Positions 26,777 through 36,058 of a DNA stretch of 57,507 nt are shown one piece after another. The notes beneath the pieces are model-generated. The model saw only the letters and a program-made list of their open reading frames with translations, searched no databases and was not told the origin of the DNA. This DNA is from Clostridia bacterium (GTDB lineage Bacteria > Bacillota > Clostridia > Monoglobales > Monoglobaceae): assembly GCA_017409575.1 (NCBI GenBank), contig JAFQSM010000009.1:1-57507 (forward strand), given 5' to 3'. Numbering within the stretch: the first letter of the stretch is position 1; each line of letters starts with the position of its first letter. Made by a program: the position numbers and the translations under genes.

Positions 26777-27607
26777 CTACACCTCCGAAGCTACATATTC
26801 TGCATAGGCAAAACGCCAGCCGTATACATACTCCGATGAGCCCCGGTCAAAGTACAAAACTCCCCAATCGAAGTATAAGCTGTATATCATATTACTCCTT
26901 GGAACAAAGTCATACTCGCTTAGTCCATTTGCCGAAGTTATAACAAGCGTTGTTGGCGTTTCGTCGCTTAAAAAATCAACTTCTACAAAATCGCTTATCT
27001 TCCCGGGCGGAAGATTAAGCGTCAATGACCTTTGCGTGCCAAGGTCGTATATGGTGTTTACCGCAAGTGGCTCTGGTATTTCGCCTGCCACATCAGGTGT
27101 GGGAGTATCCCCTTTTTCGCCCTGAGGGCCCCTTTCACCCTGTATGCCCTGTTCGCCTTTTTCGCCCTCTGCCTTTACTCCGGTATCCGTATGTGCCGCC
27201 TTATCTTTATCCCACTCAAACCAGTTGCCATTTTCGCCTATATAAGGGGCCTTTGCTCTCGACAATATCTGCTGGTATACATCAGGAGTAGGCTCTTGTG
27301 GAATTTTTCCCTCAGTATAGCCGCTCTGCAAAACATCCACTCTTACCGTGTTTGCGGTTATTCTGTCACCGCATACCAAAGAAACTGTGAAGAATGGAAC
27401 TTTGATAACCTCCCAGGGGATATGACACAATCCATCGGCAAGAATAACATTGTAATACTCATTCTCATACCCAAATATCGCCGTTACATCTTCTTCCCAT
27501 TCCTCGCTAAAACTAAATTTTGCCGTCAAATAGTTTCGGCTGTCTGCCACCACTTTGAAATTGTCCGTTCTTTCAATTATTTGGTTCTTCACATTAAATT
27601 CAAGCAT
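26777..27607 (-). CDS. Collagen-like phage tail/baseplate protein (BppU-like N-terminus)
   Basis: A 276-residue protein. The N-terminal 100 residues resemble BppU-type baseplate attachment domains. A linker follows, and then a short collagen-like run of Gly-X-Y triplets around residues 150-168 (GEQGIQGERGPQGEKGD). The C-terminal 100 residues are beta-rich. Collagen repeats would make it a trimeric fibre. AAGGAGG precedes the ATG. Confidence 0.75.
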   Translation of the reverse strand: MLEFNVKNQIIERTDNFKVVADSRNYLTAKFSFSEEWEEDVTAIFGYENEYYNVILADGLCHIPWEVIKVPFFTVSLVCGDRITANTVRVDVLQSGYTEGKIPQEPTPDVYQQILSRAKAPYIGENGNWFEWDKDKAAHTDTGVKAEGEKGEQGIQGERGPQGEKGDTPTPDVAGEIPEPLAVNTIYDLGTQRSLTLNLPPGKISDFVEVDFLSDETPTTLVITSANGLSEYDFVPRSNMIYSLYFDWGVLYFDRGSSEYVYGWRFAYAEYVASEV

Positions 27608-27619
27608 ACCCTGCCTCCT

Positions 27620-28507
27620 TTACATAAATGTTGCGGTATAATAACTATAATCTCTGTTTGCAACATAGTTTAAATCACCCTGGTTGCTGTTCACAATGCT
27701 GCAAACCGCGACAATGCAAAGTTCACTGTCGCAAACTTCCAATGTGTTCCAAACGGAATAATTAATCACCGTTTGGAATAGATTGCCTGATGCAACAGCA
27801 TTATAATTCTGTATTGAAAATATGCCCTTATTTTTAACAAGGTCATAAAAACAAGTCAATTGTACCTTTTCAAAAGACAACTCACCATTTGTCATAATGG
27901 CATAATTAAATTTGCTTAAATCTACTCCTGGAACCCTGGCAATCTTGTAATGACTGAATGATTCATCTTCGCGAATCAAAGTGGGCGTTACATTCTCAAA
28001 ATTTGCTGTCAAAGATATGTTCCGTCCCATTGTCGCTACTTTTGACCGTGCAAAAACTCTTTTATCTCTCAAACTTCCATCTGCCAAAACCTCTGCCAGA
28101 ATTACGATTTCACCGTCTGTCGGCAGCTCTGCGGCAAACACAATATCCGCTTTTTGAAGTGACGGGCTGTAATGCGCAAAAATATATCCATGTATATTCG
28201 GCACCGCAGCAACAACATATCCTGCCTCATCAACTGTCAATCTTACCCCGCTTTCAAAAAACACAATACCTTGTCCAATCGATATGTACATATCTTCCGC
28301 ACCTGCATTTTGCATCGTGCATTTGCACCCCTCAAGCGAAGTTCCACTTTCAACAATATCCTTTGTAAGCAAATTAAGGTCCGACACATTGTAGCTTTCT
28401 TTTGCCAGAAATGGCATAACCCCTGCTCCAACAAGGTTTCTTGCGATGTCATTTATATCCTCTGTTCCATACAATTCACCGTCAACAAAACTGTATTTTA
28501 TCGCCAT
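27620..28507 (-). CDS. Phage tail/baseplate protein of unknown family
   Basis: A 295-residue protein between the Gp37-like baseplate gene and the collagen-like fibre. It starts with the phrase YSFVDGELYGTEDIND, common in phage appendage proteins, and has a beta-rich middle with acidic and aromatic residues. No enzyme motif is visible. Position suggests a baseplate or fibre-attachment role. Confidence 0.6.
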   Translation of the reverse strand: MAIKYSFVDGELYGTEDINDIARNLVGAGVMPFLAKESYNVSDLNLLTKDIVESGTSLEGCKCTMQNAGAEDMYISIGQGIVFFESGVRLTVDEAGYVVAAVPNIHGYIFAHYSPSLQKADIVFAAELPTDGEIVILAEVLADGSLRDKRVFARSKVATMGRNISLTANFENVTPTLIREDESFSHYKIARVPGVDLSKFNYAIMTNGELSFEKVQLTCFYDLVKNKGIFSIQNYNAVASGNLFQTVINYSVWNTLEVCDSELCIVAVCSIVNSNQGDLNYVANRDYSYYTATFM

Positions 28508-28510
28508 TTA

Positions 28511-29671
28511 TCATTCCTCCAAACTTTTTAATACGGGTACAATCCCCGATTTGTCCACATCGTAATAAACACTGACCGCCGCAACTCTTTTTTTCTCTGC
28601 TTTTTTAAAAGCTCCAAATTCCGTCTGTACCTTTACAATATCACCAAGCTTATAATCTTCACCGTATACTATACTTTTTGTCTCGCAACCAGTCTCGTTG
28701 TTTCTATTAAGCTTTGATATTTCTGCAACAGCTTCCTCCCGGGTCTTTGTTCCTGTCAGCACTGCATCCCACTTTTTTGCGCCGGTTTCCCCCGAATTAT
28801 TCAGATAAACCCATATGGTATCCGGCCGCTCATTTGTTATTTTCCATTCACCACTCAAAGAATCGCAATACAAATAATATCCTTTTGTACACTTAAGGTC
28901 AAAGCGTTCTACCGGATAGTACTTACTTCCATTTTGATAATATGATTCTGATGTTATCTCATAAAAGGTGTACGCGTTTGACGCTTGTCCCTCCGACAAA
29001 GACGGTGAATTGTTGTATGCATCCCATCCGCCCATATCGGTATATTTTTGTTCGTACCAACCCGAACCGGTTGCCATATCCTGTTTTTCGACCGTATATG
29101 TCATATCATAAGCCGTCCGGCTCGACGGCGAAATCATGCACAAAGCTTCCTCTCCCTCATACACCGAACAAACAAATTGCCTTAAGCTTATGTCAGGAAC
29201 AATCCTGAATCCCAAATTCTGTCCGTTTAAGACCTCGCAAACAACATCATAAAGCACCCTCACCTTGTTGGTGGAATATTTTTGAGGAGCGCCAAGTCCG
29301 ACTGCATCACCAAAAGTGACAAAGTCACCCGCTGCTGTGCTTATGACACTTCGCACGATATCTTCGGGCGTTGCCAGGGCAAAAGCCATTTCATTTGCAC
29401 CACGCTTTGTCAAAAGCCATTCAGGTGTTCTGCCAAACACTGCAATATCCTCGCCAACTCTCCAACCGGTAACTATTGCCGAGTGTTCGCCTGCAACAAA
29501 AAATATATACGGATTTTCCTCAAGCAAGGTCAGCACCCCGTTGTCCGAAAGTGAATAATGTATTTCAACGTTTCCGTATCCGCAGTACTTTTTTTCAATG
29601 TTAAAAGAAATAAACTTGTTAAAATCTGCAAGGCGGTTAAAATCAAAGTCATAAAAAACAATGTCTCTCAC
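28511..29671 (-). CDS. Siphovirus Gp37-like baseplate/tail protein
   Basis: A 386-residue protein resembling the ReqiPepy6 Gp37-like family of siphophage baseplate components. It opens VFYDFDFNRLADFNKFISF, contains the PEWLLTKRG motif and ends with a beta-rich domain that includes YGEDYKLGDIVKVQ. It follows the distal tail gene with a 4-base overlap (GTG start within GTGA), so the two are coupled. Such proteins link the tail tip to the fibres. Confidence 0.75.
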   Translation of the reverse strand: MRDIVFYDFDFNRLADFNKFISFNIEKKYCGYGNVEIHYSLSDNGVLTLLEENPYIFFVAGEHSAIVTGWRVGEDIAVFGRTPEWLLTKRGANEMAFALATPEDIVRSVISTAAGDFVTFGDAVGLGAPQKYSTNKVRVLYDVVCEVLNGQNLGFRIVPDISLRQFVCSVYEGEEALCMISPSSRTAYDMTYTVEKQDMATGSGWYEQKYTDMGGWDAYNNSPSLSEGQASNAYTFYEITSESYYQNGSKYYPVERFDLKCTKGYYLYCDSLSGEWKITNERPDTIWVYLNNSGETGAKKWDAVLTGTKTREEAVAEISKLNRNNETGCETKSIVYGEDYKLGDIVKVQTEFGAFKKAEKKRVAAVSVYYDVDKSGIVPVLKSLEE

Positions 29672-30522
29672 ACAATCACCGCCTCGTTATAAAGGTTGTT
29701 GTATCTGCACTCAATCATAAAATCAGATGAAACATCCCCCAAATCAAGTGAAATTACATTCAAACCTCTTACAAGAACAAAATCGCCCAAAAATGAATCA
29801 TTTGTCAGACAATTAATCAGATTCCCGCTTGCCGAGCTTGTAATTTTTCGGTTTTTTATGTCAATCGTCACCGTGTCATTATCTTTTGGTGCATAATCGA
29901 GCTTTACAAACTTACCTGTGGTCTCATTAAGCAAGGTCACACCTTCTGCACTATCCAACGCCTCAGGGTAGTGCATCGTAATCACCGGCTCGGTCGGAAT
30001 TGCACCACTTACTTCGGCTTTTCCGCCTATCACAATATCCCCAAACATCACCGGAAGTGTAAAAGGTGTACTCAGTAGCTTTGTTTTTTGGTAAAGCGGC
30101 ACAACTGTATCTTCGCTGTCCTCAAAAAACGGATTGTCGCAAACAAATTGCACCACAAACTTAGCAATATATCCCCTCGCCACACGGCTTACATCCGAAA
30201 TTTCTACCTGATTGCAATATATCCGTCTGTCCACATCTTCATTTTTTATATATAGCATTCCCTCTTTTCCAAACACACAAAGAGCATCTCTTACCACCTT
30301 TGTTGCATCTTTGCTTACCGCATCAAGCGAAACAGTTATGCTCCGCGATTCTGCTCTTGACGAATATGTATCCTGTCCGTCATACCCCGAATATATCGCC
30401 GCATTATATTCCCTCGAAGCAAGACCCAATCCCTCTATTGCAGTTATGCAAAGCGAAGACGAGCCACTGCCCATCATAGTGACCGTTCCAAGCTCATTTT
30501 TATATGTAAGTATAAGCCCCAT
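29668..30522 (-). CDS. Phage distal tail protein (Dit-like)
   Basis: A 284-residue protein placed directly after the tape-measure gene, the standard position of the Dit hub. The N-terminal half has the GLASREYNAAIYSGYDGQDT motif and a strand-rich fold; the C-terminal half resembles the galectin-like domain of Dit proteins. It would form the ring between tail tube and baseplate. Confidence 0.75.
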   Translation of the reverse strand: MGLILTYKNELGTVTMMGSGSSSLCITAIEGLGLASREYNAAIYSGYDGQDTYSSRAESRSITVSLDAVSKDATKVVRDALCVFGKEGMLYIKNEDVDRRIYCNQVEISDVSRVARGYIAKFVVQFVCDNPFFEDSEDTVVPLYQKTKLLSTPFTLPVMFGDIVIGGKAEVSGAIPTEPVITMHYPEALDSAEGVTLLNETTGKFVKLDYAPKDNDTVTIDIKNRKITSSASGNLINCLTNDSFLGDFVLVRGLNVISLDLGDVSSDFMIECRYNNLYNEAVIV

Positions 30523-30524
30523 TC

Positions 30525-31703
30525 CTAATTACCTCCTCTGAGCCTCGCTACAGCAGCGGCATTTTTTGCCGCGTTAAGCTGCTGAGTTGTTGTGTCTCTG
30601 CTCGAATTAAATGTGTATGTTGTCTGATATGTATTGCTAACACTCTGGACTGATGCCACCGCACTCTCTCTGACCGCAGCCGAAAGTTTTGCTGCAATTT
30701 CATTTATTGCCGCTGCAAAATAATTTCTGGTACTTTCCATTATGCCGGGGATTTTATCCAGAAATCCTCTTCCAAAAGCCTCGCCTGCCTGATTGCCAAG
30801 CGAAACATAACTTTCAGGTACTTCAGCAAAATTCTTCTTAAGCACCTCGGCAAATTTGCTCCCGGTCTGGCTACCCTGTACTACTCCGCCTAAGTTTATA
30901 CCTTTACTTTCAAGCTCTCTTGAATTAAAAAGCCCCAGCAGTTCACCGGCAATAACCGTCGACAAATCCTCTCGCTTTTTATATCCCGAAAAAAATTCAA
31001 GTCTCGCTTTTTCATCAAGCGAAAGTATGGCTTTTGCCGCATCCAGGCCTTTTTGGACATTCAGCTTGCCGATATCCTCAAAAATCCCTTCGGGAACTGT
31101 GCCAAGACTCCTGAGTTCGTTCATAACACTGCGATAACTTTCAAGCAGGCTGATTTCCTCGCGGAAATTCTTAAGTTCTGTGCCACTGTAGACCAGATCT
31201 GTTCCGTTTTGTCCCTGTCCGGCAAACTTTACAACACTCTTGTTTGCCCAAGGCTCGTTCCCCTCAAGCTTTTTGCCCAGCTCGTCACGCATTTTAACAA
31301 GAGTTTCGTATTGTTTTTGAGTCTCTTCAACCAATCGCTGATTATACGCCGCTATTTCCTCGGTGCATTTATACCAGGCATCCGTGCCATATCGCAAATT
31401 CTCATCACGAAACCGCTTCAGTTTTTCATAATATTCCTGCTCGCATATAAGCTCCAGATCAAGTGCATTTTTAAGATTATCAAGCTGGCGCTGCTGGCGC
31501 TTTTTTGCAAGCTTTTCTGCGTTCTTTGTGGCATTTTTAGTCAGCGTTTCAAGCTCAACATACACATTTTCCATCGCCGTAATGGCATAATAGGACGAAC
31601 CCTCGAGTCCAACACCCATGCCCTCGGCAATCTGCTTTCCAACTTCTGTACCAAATTGTTTCGAACTTGCGTCAGTTGTTTTTCTTCGAAATTCAAACGA
31701 CAT
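30525..31703 (-). CDS. Short phage tail tape-measure-like protein
   Basis: A 392-residue protein after the tail chaperone gene. Residues 45-160 are rich in charged residues and look like a long coiled coil. The C-terminal 70 residues (AAINEIAAKLSAAVRES, then TYQTTYTFNSS) match the end pattern of tape measures. It lacks transglycosylase or peptidase domains and membrane segments, and is short. At about 1.5 angstrom per residue the tail would be about 60 nm. It could be intact in a short-tailed particle or a deleted form. Confidence 0.65.
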   Translation of the reverse strand: MSFEFRRKTTDASSKQFGTEVGKQIAEGMGVGLEGSSYYAITAMENVYVELETLTKNATKNAEKLAKKRQQRQLDNLKNALDLELICEQEYYEKLKRFRDENLRYGTDAWYKCTEEIAAYNQRLVEETQKQYETLVKMRDELGKKLEGNEPWANKSVVKFAGQGQNGTDLVYSGTELKNFREEISLLESYRSVMNELRSLGTVPEGIFEDIGKLNVQKGLDAAKAILSLDEKARLEFFSGYKKREDLSTVIAGELLGLFNSRELESKGINLGGVVQGSQTGSKFAEVLKKNFAEVPESYVSLGNQAGEAFGRGFLDKIPGIMESTRNYFAAAINEIAAKLSAAVRESAVASVQSVSNTYQTTYTFNSSRDTTTQQLNAAKNAAAVARLRGGN

Positions 31704-31739
31704 TTATTATCCTTCCTTATCAAATTAATCAACAAAAAT

Positions 31740-32309
31740 TCAGTCAAAGGCTGCCGCAAGGTTTTCTGCCATCTTCTCTTCACAAAACATTGAATTTTCC
31801 AAGCCCGGCAATCTGAAACGTTTCTTCATCCTCTCAAAAAACCGTCTTTGTTCCTTATCTTTTATCAAAGACAAATCCATGCTTCTGTATCCGACAACTT
31901 TTGAAAAAAAGCACTCATCGCTCAAGCAGCCAAGAAGCACTCTGAACTTCCACCAGTGCATCTTTTCGCTTGTAAGGTCAATCCCAAACTCCCCTTTAAA
32001 TGCCCCCCAGACATAATCAAAATCCTCCTGCAAATCATATACAGGGGCTTTGGGTGCTTGACCTGACTCCTTTTCGCAAACCTCGCCGCCCGAGTAAAAC
32101 CAAATTATTTTCTCTATCGCCTTGCCTGGATCAGGGGGCAAAACGGGATAGGCGCTGACCAGAATTTTCGCAAGCCGTTCCTCATCATCTGAGCTTTTTT
32201 CAAAAAGCAACCTTTCAATCTCAATCCACACTCTGAAATCTGTATTTATCTTATACTCCCGGCCGTCAACATTTACACTTTCGCAAATATTCATAAGGCT
32301 CTTCGCCAT
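31740..32309 (-). CDS. Gp15-family phage protein (tail assembly chaperone)
   Basis: A 189-residue protein with the Phage_Gp15 pattern: INTDFRVWIEIERLL near the start, PPDPGKAIEKIIWFYSGG in the middle, MHWWKFRVLLGCL, then VVGYRSMDLS. Such proteins pair with the gene upstream as the longer partner of the tail chaperones. I use the ATG at 32309, which has GAGGGTG six bases upstream; a GTG at 32318 is possible. Confidence 0.8.
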   Translation of the reverse strand: MAKSLMNICESVNVDGREYKINTDFRVWIEIERLLFEKSSDDEERLAKILVSAYPVLPPDPGKAIEKIIWFYSGGEVCEKESGQAPKAPVYDLQEDFDYVWGAFKGEFGIDLTSEKMHWWKFRVLLGCLSDECFFSKVVGYRSMDLSLIKDKEQRRFFERMKKRFRLPGLENSMFCEEKMAENLAAAFD

Positions 32310-32329
32310 TCCCGACACCCTCTTTCAAT

Positions 32330-32695
32330 CTATTCGCAAGACTCTTCTGACTCCTCGTCTGCTTTTTGTCTTTCAAACCCGTCACGGATTTTTGAGACTA
32401 TGTAGCATATCATATCCGAAAGGTCCAGAAGTTCCTGTCTTCTCTTTCCAAAAACTCTGTCGACCGAGCCTTTGCCCAAAAGCTTGTCTATGCTTTCTTT
32501 CAAAAATTCGCATATATCAGCTTCACTTACGCAATTCTCAATATCCTTGCGTCTGAGCTGCTCAAGCTTGTCCTTGGCATCATTCAAAATCTCACAGCAA
32601 ATGTCTGCTGTCCTTTGAGAAAGCTCTATGCAAAAATCAGTTCCGCAAATACAAATACTGACTTTTGGCTCCCTAAGACTAAATTCCTCTGTCAT
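32330..32695 (-). CDS. Phage tail assembly chaperone-like protein
   Basis: A 121-residue acidic, mostly helical protein between the tail tube gene and the Gp15-like gene. This is where siphophages encode the first tail chaperone. There are four cysteines in the first 34 residues (ICICG, ICCE), without an obvious zinc pattern. Identification is from position and size only. Confidence 0.6.
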   Translation of the reverse strand: MTEEFSLREPKVSICICGTDFCIELSQRTADICCEILNDAKDKLEQLRRKDIENCVSEADICEFLKESIDKLLGKGSVDRVFGKRRQELLDLSDMICYIVSKIRDGFERQKADEESEESCE

Positions 32696-32701
32696 ATATT
32701 A

Positions 32702-33202
32702 TTATGCCTCCACAAAGCTGCAGGTCTGCCAGTTATCATCAGTGGTTGCAAAGCCTGCAATTTTTTCGCCCTTTACTCTAAAGCTTCCTTCATATTTATA
32801 AAGGTCAGTTCCGCTGCCTTCACTTTCGGCAACAACCAAAAAGTCTCTCTTTATGGCAGGGCTTTCTCCCGCTTCTACATCCACCATAATTATGGGTCTT
32901 ATCGCATCTGCACCCAACTTTTCATCATCAAATACAGATATGATATCCTCGTGTACAGCATCGCCCTCAAATCTGTCAAAGCCAAACGAAATCGTGGGGG
33001 TATAACCAACAACATCGGTTTGCTCAAATTCCTCGTCAACATACTGTCTTGAATATTCCTTCGGATTTTTTGAAGTCGATATGCTTTCAAAACCCTTCAT
33101 GCGATAAAACTGATAAGCTTTTCCGCCCGAATTTTCCATCGGCACGCCATAAAACGCAACCTTTTTACTTCTTTTCACTACTGCTGACATAAATCTCTTC
33201 AT
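32702..33202 (-). CDS. Phage major tail (tube) protein
   Basis: A 166-residue protein with the pattern of phage tail tube proteins: a basic start, a central GYTPTISFGFDRFEGDAVHEDI segment and a C-terminal half with VDVEAGESPAIKRDFLV and SFRVKGEKIAGFATTDD. It lies after the tail terminator-like gene and before the chaperones. An internal ATG at 33190 is an alternative start. Confidence 0.75.
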   Translation of the reverse strand: MKRFMSAVVKRSKKVAFYGVPMENSGGKAYQFYRMKGFESISTSKNPKEYSRQYVDEEFEQTDVVGYTPTISFGFDRFEGDAVHEDIISVFDDEKLGADAIRPIIMVDVEAGESPAIKRDFLVVAESEGSGTDLYKYEGSFRVKGEKIAGFATTDDNWQTCSFVEA

Positions 33203-33218
33203 TCCTTTCCTTCAAATT

Positions 33219-33629
33219 CTAAATCGTTAAACAAACTACTTCAATTTCTGCTTCATACCTCGCCGAAGCCCCGTCACTTTTAGCAAGCTCAAAACATTTC
33301 GAAACACCAATCGAAACAACTTCCGCTCCAACGAATCTTTCCAAAGTATCCCGACTTATATTCTGCTCCTCAATCCAGTTTTCGATTGCGATGCACTTGT
33401 CACTTATCCTTTGGCTGTCCATTTCACCAAAACCAAAGCTCTCACGCAATGCAAGGACAAACGAATACCTCATCAAAGCTCCGCCGTCAGCGTACTGTGT
33501 GACCGGTCTTCTGTTATTTGTCGCCTCCAAAGAAGCCCTGCCCACCTCTTTTCCCAGAAAGTTGGTCTTTACCACCTCTCCCGAAAAAGCCGGGCACTCC
33601 GAGATAAAGCTCGCAAGTTTTGTTATCAT
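33219..33629 (-). CDS. Phage tail completion/minor capsid-like protein
   Basis: A 137-residue protein starting MITKLASFISECPAFSG with a GGTGG ribosome site; a longer reading would overlap the previous gene. The fold pattern (alpha-beta, about 135 residues) and position just before the tail tube fit a tail terminator (SPP1 gp17-like). Tentative. Confidence 0.6.
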   Translation of the reverse strand: MITKLASFISECPAFSGEVVKTNFLGKEVGRASLEATNNRRPVTQYADGGALMRYSFVLALRESFGFGEMDSQRISDKCIAIENWIEEQNISRDTLERFVGAEVVSIGVSKCFELAKSDGASARYEAEIEVVCLTI

Positions 33630-33640
33630 TTTTCCACCTT

Positions 33641-33964
33641 CTATCTGTAGCGGCGCGAAGAACTCAACCTCCAGTGCGGAGTCGTACCAAACGAATTGAA
33701 TGCTACCTCCGCAATCTGCCTGCATTCCGAGACATTCACACACCCTGTTTCAGCTCTTCCAAAAAAGATAAGGTCACCTGTTTGGATGTCATCCGCATAC
33801 TCCGCCTTGATTCTCACATCAAAACGATCCTCTGCAAAAATCCCTGCGCCGTCATTTCGTACCGCCTTTTCGAGGTATACCCAGGCGGGTACGGTCCCCA
33901 GGCACAAAAGTCCCGAGGCACCGCTGCCTGCCCTGAAAAGTGTAACCACGCCATTTTCGGTCAA
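33641..33964 (-). CDS. Phage head-tail connector (stopper-like) minor protein
   Basis: A 107-residue beta-rich protein. It contains SGLLCLGTVPAWVYLEKAVRNDGAGIF-type strands and DIQTGDLIFFGRA, a phrase typical of small minor capsid or stopper proteins. It starts with a TTG directly after the stop codon of the upstream connector, with GGGGTGG as ribosome site, so translation is probably coupled. Confidence 0.6.
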   Translation of the reverse strand: MTENGVVTLFRAGSGASGLLCLGTVPAWVYLEKAVRNDGAGIFAEDRFDVRIKAEYADDIQTGDLIFFGRAETGCVNVSECRQIAEVAFNSFGTTPHWRLSSSRRYR

Positions 33965-34315
33965 TCAGTCCACCCCCGCATAAAGCAATCCGCTTTTGCC
34001 CAGATAAATCAGGGCAGTTTTTAAAAGCCTGCGTCCGGCAGGACTCTGGTCCTTGAATGTAACCGAATACCCATCAATATTCTCACTCTTTACGCCGCCA
34101 CGCTTCTCTTCCTCAAAAATCTCTTCCGCAAGTACATAAAGGCAACACTTTATATCATCCTCGCAAGACTTTGGAGCATCCTCTGCCAGAATACTCTCCA
34201 AAAAGATTTTTGCGCTTTTTATATACTTTTCAAAATTATCGGGCGACAAAATTGCCACCTGTCCAAAAGACATCTTGTCAAAATAATCGCTGTATAAAGT
34301 CTCAACATCAATCAT
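33965..34315 (-). CDS. Phage head-tail connector (adaptor-like) protein
   Basis: A 116-residue helical protein starting MIDVETLYSDYFDKMS, resembling the small adaptor proteins that attach under the portal. I chose the ATG at 34315 because it overlaps the stop of the 31-codon gene (34308-34403) and keeps the usual length; an upstream start at 34387 would run across that gene. Confidence 0.65.
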   Translation of the reverse strand: MIDVETLYSDYFDKMSFGQVAILSPDNFEKYIKSAKIFLESILAEDAPKSCEDDIKCCLYVLAEEIFEEEKRGGVKSENIDGYSVTFKDQSPAGRRLLKTALIYLGKSGLLYAGVD

Positions 34316-34403
34316 TTTTTTCACCGCCTTTTGAGGCAGCCTTTTTTCTTCCTTGCCCGGAGGCTTTCTTTGCCTTTTTAACAACAAGTCCTACCGTTCG
34401 CAT
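34308..34403 (-). CDS. 31-residue basic phage micro-protein
   Basis: A tiny gene between capsid and adaptor. It reads MRTVGLVVKKAKKASGQGRK and continues for 11 residues to a TGA. It has a strong AAGGGGG ribosome site and its end overlaps the next ATG by 8 bases, so it looks translated and coupled. Eleven of the 31 residues are Lys or Arg. It may bind DNA or act only as a coupling leader. Function unknown. Confidence 0.55.
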   Translation of the reverse strand: MRTVGLVVKKAKKASGQGRKKAASKGGEKND

Positions 34404-34439
34404 CAAAACATCCCCCTTTTTTATGCAAGTCTCAGGTCT

Positions 34440-35315
34440 TTACGCCTCTGCTTTGTGAAGATAAATTCCCTTAACCTTGTTTTCATAAACATCTGCAATA
34501 CCATATGAACGATAGAAGAACTTCCAGCTGTCAGATGTCTGATTTTCTTCAGGTGTAACAACCTTGCTTACAATGTGCTTCTGATACTGAATAGCCGCTG
34601 ACTTTTCAATTACCATAAAGTTGATGTTCTTTCCGTCTGCCTCATTCTTTACAAAATGACCAGCAGTCTCGCCCGAAGACGCACCGTCATAAAGGTCAAT
34701 CGCTGTATAGAATCTGCTTTGCGGAACCTTTACAATCGCGCAGAACGAATCAAGTACCGCCTTTGATTTTGTTGTGTCAATATTCATAACACCATTGTAA
34801 AGGGTAGGTGTAATAAACAAAATTCTGCTTTCGGCCGGCACTTCTGCCTCGTCCATAGCATTCTGAGCAGCAATAAGCGCCGCAAGTGTCGCCTCAGGGT
34901 CGCTAAGGTCAGCGCTTGCCACACCTATACCCTCTGCACCTGCATACTGTGCAAAACGGAATGCGTCAATCTCGGGCGCCGCTTTTGTGCGGATAAACTC
35001 GCCCGAAAGCTGACCAAATGCTACGCCTGCCGTCTCCTCGTCATCCATAGCATCAATATTGAACGAACGACCTCTTTCATAATTAAACACAACTGTCTCG
35101 TTGGTAAGAGTAACATCTCCGCCAACATAACCGTTTTCGCGGCTGTAATCCGCAAGACCGTCCATGCTCATTTTGGGAATGATAATCTCATTCGCATTCG
35201 CTCCAAGTCTTACAAGTCTGTTGTTGCCGTCAAGAATTGAAGTCACCGACGCAACCTTATATACCTCATCCAAAACATTTATATACTTCTTAAATTTTTC
35301 TACTGCATTAGCCAT
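34440..35315 (-). CDS. Phage major capsid protein
   Basis: A 291-residue HK97-fold-type capsid protein that starts MANAVEKFKKYINVLDE. The N-terminal region carries GANANEIIIPKMSMDGLADYSRENGY, the middle contains FNIDAMDDEETAGVAFGQL and RTKAAPEIDAFRFA, and the C-terminus ends YGIADVYENKVKGIYLH. It follows the scaffold gene, with a GGAG ribosome site. No protease gene is nearby, so the head is probably made with a separate scaffold and no cleavage. Confidence 0.85.
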   Translation of the reverse strand: MANAVEKFKKYINVLDEVYKVASVTSILDGNNRLVRLGANANEIIIPKMSMDGLADYSRENGYVGGDVTLTNETVVFNYERGRSFNIDAMDDEETAGVAFGQLSGEFIRTKAAPEIDAFRFAQYAGAEGIGVASADLSDPEATLAALIAAQNAMDEAEVPAESRILFITPTLYNGVMNIDTTKSKAVLDSFCAIVKVPQSRFYTAIDLYDGASSGETAGHFVKNEADGKNINFMVIEKSAAIQYQKHIVSKVVTPEENQTSDSWKFFYRSYGIADVYENKVKGIYLHKAEA

Positions 35316-35343
35316 AATTCTTATCTCCTTTTTTCTTTAAAAT

Positions 35344-35901
35344 CTAATTGGCAAGCCCCATTATCTCCCTGACATCTCCGTCAGAAAGCGAACCGCCAAA
35401 CCCCATAGTCGAGGCAACAACCGAGGGCACACCCCCCTGGGGTGCAAATATGTTGTCCTTGCCCTCAATCAACTGCTCATAAACCTTGCTGTCTGCCTTT
35501 CCGATATTTTTCTCGTCACCGACAGCCATTTTAAACTGTTCAAAAATCCCAGCGCGTGTAAAATCGTTTACAAACACCGCGCCATCCGATGCAGCATCAA
35601 ATCTGCGGCAGAACTCCTGATTCAAAGCCTCCTGCCTGTCCGCCTCGTTTCTTTCGTCAACAACTTTTTGCAGCTCGTCTGCTCTTTTTCTTATTTCATC
35701 TGCTTCATGTTGATTTTTTTCAAAATCGGCTATACGACTTTCCATCTCGTTCATTCTTTCCGCCCTTTCGCCAAGCTGCTTTTCAAGCGCCTCGGTCTCT
35801 TTTTTTACCTTCCCGATGTCCGAAGAATTGATGTCAAGAATTCTTTTAAGCTGTTCATCGCTTATCCCCTCAACAATCCCTCTAAGTTCATCTCTTGTCA
35901 T
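35344..35901 (-). CDS. Phage scaffolding protein (GP20-like)
   Basis: A 185-residue protein dominated by a coiled coil (about 25-100, rich in Glu, Lys, Arg), with a helical C-terminal part ending DVREIMGLAN. This and its place between portal and capsid are standard for scaffolds of the GP20 group. Confidence 0.8.
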   Translation of the reverse strand: MTRDELRGIVEGISDEQLKRILDINSSDIGKVKKETEALEKQLGERAERMNEMESRIADFEKNQHEADEIRKRADELQKVVDERNEADRQEALNQEFCRRFDAASDGAVFVNDFTRAGIFEQFKMAVGDEKNIGKADSKVYEQLIEGKDNIFAPQGGVPSVVASTMGFGGSLSDGDVREIMGLAN

Positions 35902-36058
35902 ATGTACATACTCCCTTTCCTGTTGTCAAAAGCCCTTCCGCTTTGACAAAATCCTTACGGTTTGTTCTCGCAGTAACCTTCTGCATATTGGATTCAATAG
36001 TTTATCGTCATTTCCGGACCCACCAAAAAACTTCGACATAGTCTTATTTTTCGGGATT

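Noticed and set aside
33965..34387. Longer start for the adaptor gene at 34387
   Set aside because: It would run across the 31-codon gene that has a good ribosome site, and the extra residues are unlike the family.
35926..36039. A 37-codon reading frame between portal and scaffold genes (minus)
   Set aside because: No ribosome site before its ATG, and another small frame (35888-35986) overlaps it. Neither has clear support.
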